DNA from: JANNRR01 sp043736155
Lineage (GTDB): Bacteria > Pseudomonadota > Alphaproteobacteria > Rhodobacterales > Rhodobacteraceae
Length of the DNA stretch: 64,000 nucleotides
Direction: 5' to 3'
NCBI GenBank assembly: GCA_043736155.1
Contig: JAYTDA010000313.1
Coordinates: 1 to 64,000 of the forward strand
Shown here one piece after another: positions 24,214 through 31,715 of the stretch. The notes under the pieces were generated by a model. That model saw only the letters and a list, made by a program, of their open reading frames with translations, had not been told where the DNA came from and searched no databases. The position numbers and the translations under genes were made by a program. Position 1 is the first letter of the stretch, and the number at the start of each line of letters is the position of its first letter.

Positions 24214-25064
24214 CCCATCCTGCAATCAGCCCGGGGCGGGTTGCTGTGATCACCGGGGCTGCCAGTGGCATCGGTCTGGCCACGGCCAGGGCGCTGGCGG
24301 GGCAGGGGATGCGGCTGGTGCTGGCCGATCTGGACGGGCCGGCGCTGACCGCTGCACAGGACAGCGTTGCCGCGATCACCGGCGCTGCGGGGGTGATGGC
24401 GATGGCCACCAATGTCGCCAATCCCGGCGATCTGGCGGCGCTGCGCGATGCCACAGTGGCGCGGTTTGGCGATGTGGCGCTGTTGATGAACAATGCAGGC
24501 ATCGGCGGCGGCGGGCAGTTGTCCGGTGATCCGGCGCGGTGGCGGCAAATCCTCGATGTCAATTTATGGGGGGCTATCAACGGAATACAGGCGTTTGTTC
24601 CGGTGATGCAGGCGCAGGGCGGGCCAGCAGCCATCATCTGTACCGGATCGAAGCAGGGCATCACCTGCCCGCCGGGGGATACCGCCTACAATATCTCGAA
24701 AGCCGGGATCAAGGTGGTGACCGAGGCTTTGGCGCATGATCTGCGGCAAAGCCCGGGCAACCAGATCAGCGCCCATCTGCTGATCCCCGGTTTCACCCAT
24801 ACCGGCATGACCGGGTCCGGTGCCAAACCCGACGCGGCATGGTCGGCGGATCAGGTGACAGCGTTTCTGCTGCAGGGCATGGCGGCGGGCGACTTCTACA
24901 TCCTGTGCCCGGACAACGCGGTGTCGCGTCGGGTGGATGAGATCAGGATCGCCTGGGCCGCCGGTGACATCATCGAAAACCGCCCGCCGCTGTCACGCTG
25001 GCACCCCGACTGGGCTGCGGCGTTCGCGGCGGCGCTGGAGCGGGGGTTGAAGCAGCCGGAGTAG
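24210..25064 (+). CDS. Classical short-chain dehydrogenase/reductase
   Basis: 284 residues. The cofactor motif TGAASGIGLATARAL is at about residues 15-30, NNAG near 94, and the catalytic Tyr-x-x-x-Lys in TAYNISKAG near 165, preceded by a Ser in TGSKQG. The C-terminus is longer than the 250-residue norm. It is the last gene of the glycoside locus and overlaps the previous gene by 4 bp. Likely an NAD(P)-dependent alcohol or keto-sugar dehydrogenase; the substrate cannot be read from the sequence. Confidence 0.88.
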   Translation: MTHPAISPGRVAVITGAASGIGLATARALAGQGMRLVLADLDGPALTAAQDSVAAITGAAGVMAMATNVANPGDLAALRDATVARFGDVALLMNNAGIGGGGQLSGDPARWRQILDVNLWGAINGIQAFVPVMQAQGGPAAIICTGSKQGITCPPGDTAYNISKAGIKVVTEALAHDLRQSPGNQISAHLLIPGFTHTGMTGSGAKPDAAWSADQVTAFLLQGMAAGDFYILCPDNAVSRRVDEIRIAWAAGDIIENRPPLSRWHPDWAAAFAAALERGLKQPE

Positions 25065-25280
25065 CTGCTGGGTCCGGCAGTTACCGGCTTTTGCGATCGT
25101 TGGCGATGCAGTCGAACAGCACCGCCAGCAGGGTGGCACCGGCGACAAAACCGCCTTGGCAACAGGGGGTGATGCTCAAAAGCCCCAGAATCCGGGTTGG
25201 CGTACCGGCTCGGCGTACCGGCTTGGCGAACTGGGCAAAGCCGACCCTGTCGCCATGGTCATCTTGGTGGCGAAACCTGC

Positions 25281-25313
25281 CGAAAATGAAAAGGCCCACC
25301 AGTCCGGCGGGCC
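25281..25313 (-). terminator. Intrinsic terminator of the DUF882 gene
   Basis: Read on the minus strand: GGCCCGCC-GGACT-GGTGGGCC, an 8-bp stem with one G:T pair, followed by TTTTCATTTT. It lies 30 bp beyond the stop codon of the gene ending at 25344. Confidence 0.85.
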
Positions 25314-25343
25314 AAGGTGGCAGTCAGCGCAGAACGGGTGCGA

Positions 25344-25913
25344 TCAGCCGCCCCAGGACCGGACCGGGCCACAATCCATATGAACGAAGTTGGAACCGGA
25401 ATAGCGGCCAACGCCGCCTGCCGAACAGGCCCCGGCCGCCTTGGCCATCTGTGACACCGAGCGCGACTTCAGCCGAAGATCCGCCGCCTGCGCCTTGAGA
25501 TGCAGCGAATTGCGCGCCACGCCGCCCGAGTTCGACCGCAGCATCGCGTTGGTTTGCGGGGTCCGGTAGCCCGACAGCAGCATGTAGCTTTCGTTGACAT
25601 CCATCAACCGGTGCGCCGCCGCCATGATATCGACGGTGCGCGGGTCAAAGGTCTTGACGGTGCCGGTGCGCCAGTCGCGGGTGAAATTGCTGATCTCGGT
25701 CAACGCTTCCGGGATATAGTCGCCTTCGAGCCAGTAGATCGTGTCGATCGACTCGCCGGTGCGGCCGGAATACATTCTGATCCGCCGTATATCTCCGGCC
25801 CCCCGCAGAAACCCGAACGCATTGGAACAGGTCGGGGCTGCCACAAGGGCCGTGGCGGCAAAAATCCGCAGCAACGACCGCCGTGATACAACGGTTGAAC
25901 TGTCTTCTGTCAT
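25344..25913 (-). CDS. Tat-exported DUF882 / M15-like murein peptidase-fold protein
   Basis: 189 residues from ATG 25913; upstream in-frame ATGs at 25931 and 25979 are alternatives. A twin-arginine signal (VVSRRSLLRIFAATALVAAP) marks Tat export. The mature domain matches the YcbK/DUF882 pattern: LSGYRTPQTNAMLR, GGVARNSLHLKAQAADLR and a final GRYSGSNFVHMDCGPVRSW with the expected His/Asp metal ligands. Such proteins are predicted periplasmic peptidoglycan peptidases. It is divergent from an L,D-transpeptidase, so both act on the cell wall. Confidence 0.9.
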   Translation of the reverse strand: MTEDSSTVVSRRSLLRIFAATALVAAPTCSNAFGFLRGAGDIRRIRMYSGRTGESIDTIYWLEGDYIPEALTEISNFTRDWRTGTVKTFDPRTVDIMAAAHRLMDVNESYMLLSGYRTPQTNAMLRSNSGGVARNSLHLKAQAADLRLKSRSVSQMAKAAGACSAGGVGRYSGSNFVHMDCGPVRSWGG

Positions 25914-26239
25914 GGTCTGCGCCTGTCCCATCGGATGCACTTGCCGCTTTCGTGCGGCGATTGTGCAGATTTTGTTCACTTATCCCCAAGTGCTCCATCG
26001 TTATGGCACAGGTCAAATCCCGGACCAACCCGGCAAATCGGACACATCGGGGACATCCCGGAAAATAGGCGAATATTCGCTGAAATATGTGGCAGCAAGA
26101 CCACCCGCTGCCTGTTGTGCCGCAACCACCGGGAACCGCGAGATTTCGTGGGCGACTGCCACATTTGTGAACAGACTTGGCCTTGTATTGCCCAAATTGT
26201 GTGGCATGGTGCCTGCGGCCACCGGTTTCGAGGAATTCC

Positions 26240-27850
26240 ATGACACTCTGTTTGCCCCGCGCGGGGTTGCGCGATTTTGTTGCCAAACTGTTGACAATCG
26301 CTGTTGCGCTGATGCTGCTGGCGCTGCCGGTCGGGGCCGAAACCCCGGCTTTCCGGCAGGCTGTGGCGGAATCGGCGGCACCGGATACCGACATCGCCGC
26401 GTTTTACCGCGCCCGCGATTATGCACCGCTGTGGACCGGGGCAGCCGATGCGGCGCGGCGGTCGGCGTTTCTGGCGGCGCTGCGGCGGGCGGGTGATCAC
26501 GGACTGCCGGTGGTGCGTTATGATGTGGTGGATTTGGTCGATGCCTTCCGCGCGGTGCGCAGCGACCGCGACCGTGGCTTGCTGGAAGTGCGGATGTCGG
26601 CGGCCTTTCTGCAATATGCCCGCGATATCCAGACCGGTGCCCTGAACCCGGGTGAGGTGATCGACAGCATCAAACGCGACGTGCAGCACCGTGACCGGCT
26701 GGCTACGCTGGCGGCGTTTTCTGCGGCAGTTCCGGCGGATTTCCTGAAAGCGCTGCCACCGAACAGCGCGGCCTATGGCAATCTGATGCGCGAAAAGCTG
26801 CGGCTGGAGCGGTTGGTGGCGGCAGGTGGCTGGGGGCCAAAGGTCAATGCCGGGGCGTTTGAACCGGGGCAAAGCGGGCCACAGGTGGTGGCGCTGCGCG
26901 ACCGGCTGGTCGCCATGGGCTATCTGCGCCGGTCGGCTGTGCAAAGCTATGAGGAAACCATCACCAAGGCGATGCAGTGGTTCCAGGTCGATCACGGCAT
27001 TACCGCCGATGGTGTCGCCGGTGCGGCGACGGTGCAGGAGCTTAACCGCGAACCGGTGGAGCGGCTGCAATTGGTGATCGTGGCGATGGAACGGCTTCGC
27101 TGGCTGCCGGCTGATCTGGGCCGCCGCCACATCTGGGTCAACCTGGCCGATTTCACCGCCAAAATCATCGATGACGGCAAGGTCTCGTTTGAAACCCGGG
27201 CCGTTGTCGGCAAGAATGGTGACGATACCCGCAGCCCGGAATTTTCCGACATGATGGAATTCATGGTGGTGAACCCCAGTTGGTCAGTGCCACGGTCGAT
27301 CACCACCAAGGAATATCTGCCGCTGCTGAAACAGAACCCGAATGCTGCGGGGCACCTGACCATCCTTGACCGCAATGGTCGCGCAGTGCCGCGCTCTGCG
27401 ATCAATTTCGGGGCCTATACCGCCGCCAATTTCCCCTATGCGATGCGTCAGGCACCGTCAGATGATAATGCCCTGGGGCTAGTCAAATTCATGTTCCCGA
27501 ACCAATGGAACATCTATCTGCACGACACCCCGCAAAAATCCCTGTTTGCCAAAGAGGTGCGGGCTTTCAGCCATGGCTGTATCCGGCTGAACGACCCGTT
27601 CGGCTTTGCCTTTGCGCTGCTGGCGCGGCAAAGCGAAGACCCCGAGGCGGAGTTCAAACGGGCGCTGAACACCGGTTCGGAAACCCGGCTGTCGTTGGTA
27701 CAGCCGGTGCCGGTGCATCTGGTCTATTTCACCGCCTTCCCCACCGCCAAGGGCCGCATGACCTATCGCCGCGATGTCTATGGCCGCGACGGGATGCTGT
27801 TTCAAGCGCTGTCCAAAGCCGGGGTGGAACTGCGGGCGGTTCAGGGATAA
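26240..27850 (+). CDS. L,D-transpeptidase, YcbB/LdtD type
   Basis: 536 residues from ATG 26240, with GAGGA eight bases upstream. A signal peptide ends near residue 36 (LALPVGAE). A scaffold domain precedes a peptidoglycan-binding repeat (SGPQVVALRDRLVAMGYL, with FQVDHGITADGVAGAAT). The YkuD catalytic domain ends with SHGCIRL (Ser444-His445-Gly446-Cys447); Cys447 is the nucleophile. It makes 3-3 peptidoglycan crosslinks in the periplasm. It is divergent from the DUF882 gene and 31 bp upstream of lpxD, an envelope context. Confidence 0.95.
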   Translation: MTLCLPRAGLRDFVAKLLTIAVALMLLALPVGAETPAFRQAVAESAAPDTDIAAFYRARDYAPLWTGAADAARRSAFLAALRRAGDHGLPVVRYDVVDLVDAFRAVRSDRDRGLLEVRMSAAFLQYARDIQTGALNPGEVIDSIKRDVQHRDRLATLAAFSAAVPADFLKALPPNSAAYGNLMREKLRLERLVAAGGWGPKVNAGAFEPGQSGPQVVALRDRLVAMGYLRRSAVQSYEETITKAMQWFQVDHGITADGVAGAATVQELNREPVERLQLVIVAMERLRWLPADLGRRHIWVNLADFTAKIIDDGKVSFETRAVVGKNGDDTRSPEFSDMMEFMVVNPSWSVPRSITTKEYLPLLKQNPNAAGHLTILDRNGRAVPRSAINFGAYTAANFPYAMRQAPSDDNALGLVKFMFPNQWNIYLHDTPQKSLFAKEVRAFSHGCIRLNDPFGFAFALLARQSEDPEAEFKRALNTGSETRLSLVQPVPVHLVYFTAFPTAKGRMTYRRDVYGRDGMLFQALSKAGVELRAVQG

Positions 27851-27881
27851 AAGCAGCCAACCGCCCGAACCCGAGGCCCTG

Positions 27882-28973
27882 ATGAGCCATACCGTCGCAG
27901 AGATTGCCGCAGCCCTCGGGGCGCGGTTCGAGGGGGACGGCAGTCTGCGGATTGCCCGCGCGGCGGAACCAGCCTTGGCCGGGCCGGATGATCTGGCGCT
28001 GGCGATGGACCCGAAATATGCCGCCGGTCTGGCGCAGGGCAAGGCCCGGGCGGCGGTGCTGTGGCCGGGGGCAGACTATACTGCCTTGGGGCTGGCGGCC
28101 GCGATTTTCGTGCCGCGCCCGCGCTTTGCCATGGCGGGGCTGAGCCGGGTGTTCGATCCCGGGCCGCAAATTGCCGCCGGTATTCATCCCTTGGCGGTGA
28201 TCGACCCGACAGCCCGGATCGGGCCCGGCACCGCCATCGGCCCGTTTGTCGTGGTGGGGGCAGGGGCTTTGATCGGCGCATCGGCGCGGATCGCGAGCCA
28301 CGTCTCGATTGCCGAAGGCGCGGTGATCGGCGACCGGGCCCTGATCCTGCCCGGGGTGCGGATCGGCGCACGGGTGCGGATCGGCGATGATTTCATTGCC
28401 CAACCGGGTGCCGTGGTCGGATCAGACGGCTTTTCCTTTGTCACCGAGGAGAAATCCGGGGTGGAAATGGTGCGGGAGACCCTGGGGCAACGCTCCGAGA
28501 TTGTGGCGCAAAGCTGGGAACGCATTCATTCGCTGGGCGCTGTGGTGATCGGCCATAATGTCGAACTCGGGGCCAATTGCGCGATTGATCGCGGCACCGT
28601 GCGTGACACCACAATTGGCGATGGCACCAAGCTGGATAATCTGGTGCATATCGGCCATAATGTGCAGATCGGTCGCGATTGCCTGCTGTGCGGCCAGGTC
28701 GGCATCGCCGGGTCGGCGCGGATTGGCGACCGGGTAGTGCTGGCCGGGCAATGCGGGGTGAATGACAATATCTTTGTTGGTGACGATGTGGTGGCCGGTG
28801 GCGCCACCAAGATCTTTACCAATGCCGCCGCAGGCCGGGTGTTGCTGGGCTATCCGGCGGTGAACATGCAGACCCATGTCGAAAGCTACAAGGCGGTGCG
28901 GCGGTTGCCCCGGTTGGCACAGCAGGTTGCTGCGTTGCAGAAAGCGGTTTCAAAGCTGACCGGTGCGGATTAG
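27882..28973 (+). CDS. lpxD: UDP-3-O-acylglucosamine N-acyltransferase LpxD
   Basis: 363 residues from ATG 27882. A short N-terminal uridine-binding domain (1-100) is followed by a left-handed beta-helix made of hexapeptide repeats (IGPGTAIGPFVVVG, then IGDRALILPGVRIGARVRIG). The signature reads NVELGANCAIDRGTVRDTTIGDGTKLDNLVHIGHN, with the catalytic His in IGHN. It adds the second R-3-hydroxyacyl chain during lipid A synthesis in the cytoplasm. The adjoining acyl carrier protein and ketoacyl synthase could supply a special acyl chain. The usual lpxA/lpxB/fabZ neighbours are absent. Confidence 0.95.
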   Translation: MSHTVAEIAAALGARFEGDGSLRIARAAEPALAGPDDLALAMDPKYAAGLAQGKARAAVLWPGADYTALGLAAAIFVPRPRFAMAGLSRVFDPGPQIAAGIHPLAVIDPTARIGPGTAIGPFVVVGAGALIGASARIASHVSIAEGAVIGDRALILPGVRIGARVRIGDDFIAQPGAVVGSDGFSFVTEEKSGVEMVRETLGQRSEIVAQSWERIHSLGAVVIGHNVELGANCAIDRGTVRDTTIGDGTKLDNLVHIGHNVQIGRDCLLCGQVGIAGSARIGDRVVLAGQCGVNDNIFVGDDVVAGGATKIFTNAAAGRVLLGYPAVNMQTHVESYKAVRRLPRLAQQVAALQKAVSKLTGAD

Positions 28974-28998
28974 GGTTCGCCATCAACAGGGGGCACGC

Positions 28999-29310
28999 AT
29001 GTCACAGGCGATCAGGGACAAGGTGATTGCCATCATCGCCGAACAGGCGGTGCTGGATGTGGCGGATGTCCAACTGTCCTCCACGCTGGAAAGTCTTGGC
29101 ATCGATTCCCTCGGGCTGGTGGAAAGCATCTTTGCGATTGAAGAGGCGTTTGACGTGTCGGTGCCGTTCAACGCCAATGAACCGGGCAAAAGCGATTTTG
29201 ACCTGTCGTCGGTGGCAACGATCATCGGTGCGGTCGAAAAGTTGATTGCGGAAAAGCTGATTGCGGAAAAGCCGGTTGTGGAAAAGCCGGTGGCCGGGGC
29301 CAAAGGCTGA
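28999..29310 (+). CDS. Specialised acyl carrier protein
   Basis: 103 residues. The phosphopantetheine site is LGIDSLGLVES with Ser37. Helical pattern matches the ACP four-helix fold up to about residue 82. The tail has the imperfect repeats EKLIAEKLIAEKPVVEKPVA, which a housekeeping ACP lacks. It sits between lpxD and a ketoacyl synthase. In other alphaproteobacteria a dedicated ACP, AcpXL, carries very-long-chain lipid A acyl groups, which is one possible role here. RBS: AGGGGGC before ATG 28999. Confidence 0.88.
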   Translation: MSQAIRDKVIAIIAEQAVLDVADVQLSSTLESLGIDSLGLVESIFAIEEAFDVSVPFNANEPGKSDFDLSSVATIIGAVEKLIAEKLIAEKPVVEKPVAGAKG

Positions 29311-29311
29311 G

Positions 29312-30520
29312 ATGCGCCGTGTCGTCATCACTGGCGCAGGTACGATCAACGCGCTTGGCCATGATGTGCCGCAGACCCTGCAGGCTTTTCGCGACGGGCG
29401 CTGCGGCATATCGGAACTGGATATCCGCGATGTTGACCGCCTGTCGGTCAGGATCGGGGGTCAGGTCCGCAACTGGGACGCCGAGGCGCATTTCAACCGC
29501 CAGCAGATCGCGCTGTATGACCGCTTTACCCAGTTCACCCTGATTGCGGCAAAACAGGCGGTTGCGCAATCTGGCCTGAGTTTTGAAGATGCGCTGTCCT
29601 ATGATGCCGGGGTGGTGCTGGGCACCGCCGGTGGCGGGGTCAACACCTGGGACGAGAATTACCGCTCGGTCTATGAAGAGGGCAAGAACCGGGTTCACCC
29701 CTTTGTGGTGCCGAAGCTGATGAACAACGCCGCCGCCAGCCATGTGTCGATGGAGTTCAATCTGAAAGGGCCAAGCTTCACCGTCGCCACTGCCTGCGCC
29801 AGTTCCAACCATGCGATGGGGCAGGCGTTTCACCTGATCCGGTCCGGCATGACCACGGTGATGGTCACCGGCGGCTCGGAATCGATGTTGTGTTTTGGTG
29901 GCGTCAAGGCCTGGGAGGGGCTGCGGGTGATGTCAAAAGACGCCTGCCGCCCGTTTTCGGCCAACCGCAACGGCATGGTGCAGGGCGAAGGGGCTGCGGT
30001 GTTCGTGTTCGAGGCCTGGGACCATGCCCGCGCCCGGGGGGCCGAGATCATGGCCGAGGTGGTGGGGTTCGCCATGACATCCGACGCCGCCGATATCGTG
30101 ATGCCATCGAAACAGGGGGCGGCACGGGCGATGGCGGGGGCGTTGCGTGATGGGGGCGTGAGCCGCGACGAGGTCGGCTATATCAACGCCCACGGCACCG
30201 GCACCGCCGCCAATGACAAGACCGAATGCGCCGCTGTCGCCGATGTGTTCGGACCGCACGCCGACCGGCTGATGATCTCATCAACCAAATCGATGCATGG
30301 CCATCTGATCGGCGGCACCGGGGCGGTGGAGTTGCTGGCCTGCATCATGGCGCTGCGCGACGGGGTGATTGCCCCCACCATCGGCTATGAAGAACCTGAC
30401 CCGGAATGCGCGCTGGATGTGGTGCCGAATGTGGCACGGGATGCGAAGGTGGCGGTGGTGCTGTCGAATGCGTTCGCGTTTGGCGGAATGAATGCGGTGC
30501 TGGCACTGCGCAAGGTGTGA
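29312..30520 (+). CDS. Beta-ketoacyl-ACP synthase, FabF/KAS II type
   Basis: 402 residues from ATG 29312, 1 bp after the ACP stop. The active-site Cys162 is in VATACASSNHAMG; the two catalytic histidines are in NAHGTGTAANDKTE and KSMHGHLIGGTGAVE. It condenses malonyl-ACP onto an acyl chain. Coupling to the dedicated ACP and lpxD suggests a role in making an unusual lipid A acyl group rather than bulk fatty acid; related synthases are also called NodE-like. No thioesterase or ketoreductase is adjacent. Confidence 0.93.
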   Translation: MRRVVITGAGTINALGHDVPQTLQAFRDGRCGISELDIRDVDRLSVRIGGQVRNWDAEAHFNRQQIALYDRFTQFTLIAAKQAVAQSGLSFEDALSYDAGVVLGTAGGGVNTWDENYRSVYEEGKNRVHPFVVPKLMNNAAASHVSMEFNLKGPSFTVATACASSNHAMGQAFHLIRSGMTTVMVTGGSESMLCFGGVKAWEGLRVMSKDACRPFSANRNGMVQGEGAAVFVFEAWDHARARGAEIMAEVVGFAMTSDAADIVMPSKQGAARAMAGALRDGGVSRDEVGYINAHGTGTAANDKTECAAVADVFGPHADRLMISSTKSMHGHLIGGTGAVELLACIMALRDGVIAPTIGYEEPDPECALDVVPNVARDAKVAVVLSNAFAFGGMNAVLALRKV

Positions 30521-30639
30521 GGGGTTGGTCAAAATTGCTATTGGCAACGGACGATGCTGTGAGTAACAGTTCCTTCACGATCATATGTGAGTAATAGTGT
30601 TGAAGAAACCACAATTCGACCTCATATCTGTGATCTCCC

Positions 30640-30843
30640 ATGGATATACCGCCATGGCGCGCATGTATGGCGAAAATGGCTTGTAGTGGTGGAGTAGCCT
30701 TTATGGCGCTTGCCGCGAGCGCGGAAAACTTGGAGAAGTACTTGTTTGCCACCGGTACGTCTTGGATCTTAGGTGGAACAATTGTCGCGTCGGCATGGGC
30801 CTATGAAGCGCTGTGCGTACAGAGAGGGGGCAATGATGATTGA
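30640..30843 (+). CDS. Possible small membrane protein (67 aa)
   Basis: Two hydrophobic stretches, about residues 14-28 and 36-56 (SWILGGTIVASAWAYEAL), in a 67-residue frame. No good ribosome binding site precedes ATG 30640. It overlaps the next small frame by 11 bp. The surrounding DNA (30521-31224) looks less GC-rich than its neighbours, so this may be a recent insertion or a remnant. No function is recognised. Confidence 0.35.
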   Translation: MDIPPWRACMAKMACSGGVAFMALAASAENLEKYLFATGTSWILGGTIVASAWAYEALCVQRGGNDD

Positions 30844-31054
30844 TGGTGGCAAAAGGGCTATCTGCGCGATTTGCCTGCTTGTCGGTGGCGTGATCCCATG
30901 GGCCTTACTCGTTGGCGCGGCGGTACTGAGCGTTCTGGCACGGTCTGACTACTGGTCCGAAACGGCGGCCTATTTGGCGGCTTTCGGGTTGCTGCTCCTG
31001 TCGGTGTCGTACCTTTTGGCTCGTCTGAGTGATTTGCGAAACCGCATTTCCTGA
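30833..31054 (+). CDS. Small two-helix membrane protein (73 aa)
   Basis: Starts ATGATG at 30833/30836, directly after a strong AGAGAGGGGG ribosome binding site, which supports translation. Two transmembrane helices are clear: CAICLLVGGVIPWALLVGAA and YLAAFGLLLLSVSYLLARL. It ends in a positively charged DLRNRIS tail. It overlaps the 30640-30843 frame and may be co-translated with it. Unknown function; a small-toxin or accessory subunit role cannot be excluded. Confidence 0.5.
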   Translation: MMIDGGKRAICAICLLVGGVIPWALLVGAAVLSVLARSDYWSETAAYLAAFGLLLLSVSYLLARLSDLRNRIS

Positions 31055-31224
31055 AGTCACCGCTTCACTGTTGGCGTCATGTTCCCCAGACGGCTACGGG
31101 TCGCACGCCCTTTCAAAAGAGGCCGATTAGCATTGACTGCCGGTGCCTGAATAGTCAGATTCGGTAAGTCGATGGCACTTTCTATGACCTTTACAACCCC
31201 TGCACCTTGGTTTGGGAGGCTGCG

Positions 31225-31698
31225 ATGAACAAGAACACCCTGTGCCTGTGGTATGAGGGCGGGGCCGAAGCGGCGGCGCGGTTTTATGCCGCGACCTTTC
31301 CCGACAGTTCGGTGGGCAGGGTTCACCGTGCCCCGGGCGATTACCCCGATGGCAAGGCCGGCGATGTGCTGACCGTCGATTTTACCGTGGTCGGCATTCC
31401 CTGCATGGGGCTGAACGGCGGCCCGCGGTTTCACCACAGCGAGGCCTTTTCGTTTCAGATCGCCACCGAGGATCAGGCCGAGACCGACCGCTACTGGAAT
31501 GCCATCGTCGGCAACGGCGGCGCGGAAAGTTACTGTGGCTGGTGCAAGGACAAATGGGGACTGTCGTGGCAGATCACCCCAAGGGTTCTGACCGAGGCGA
31601 TGGCCGCAGGCGGCGAGGTTGCCAAACGCGCCTTTGCGGCGATGATGCCGATGCAGAAGATCGATGTCGCAAAGATCGAGGCGGCGGTGCGGGGTTAG
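31225..31698 (+). CDS. PhnB-like VOC-superfamily protein
   Basis: 157 residues from ATG 31225, with TTGGGAGG upstream. It matches the PhnB / 3-demethylubiquinone-like glyoxalase fold: LCLWYEGGAEAAARFYAATFPDS near the start, VDFTVVGIPCMGLNGGPRFHHSEAFSFQI in the middle and CGWCKDKWGLSWQITPR near residue 110. The family is largely uncharacterised despite its name and has no proven methyltransferase activity. Its 3' end converges on guaA. Confidence 0.88.
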   Translation: MNKNTLCLWYEGGAEAAARFYAATFPDSSVGRVHRAPGDYPDGKAGDVLTVDFTVVGIPCMGLNGGPRFHHSEAFSFQIATEDQAETDRYWNAIVGNGGAESYCGWCKDKWGLSWQITPRVLTEAMAAGGEVAKRAFAAMMPMQKIDVAKIEAAVRG

Positions 31699-31715
31699 GG
31701 GACTGACCCGCCGCC

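Noticed and set aside
25081..25299. 72-aa minus-strand frame with a hydrophobic segment downstream of the DUF882 gene.
   Set aside because: It would start at a GTG inside the terminator hairpin and has no ribosome binding site. A real small gene remains possible but is not supported.
28999..30520. ACP plus ketoacyl synthase read as a polyketide biosynthetic cluster.
   Set aside because: No acyltransferase, ketoreductase, thioesterase or tailoring genes; direct coupling to lpxD points to lipid A.
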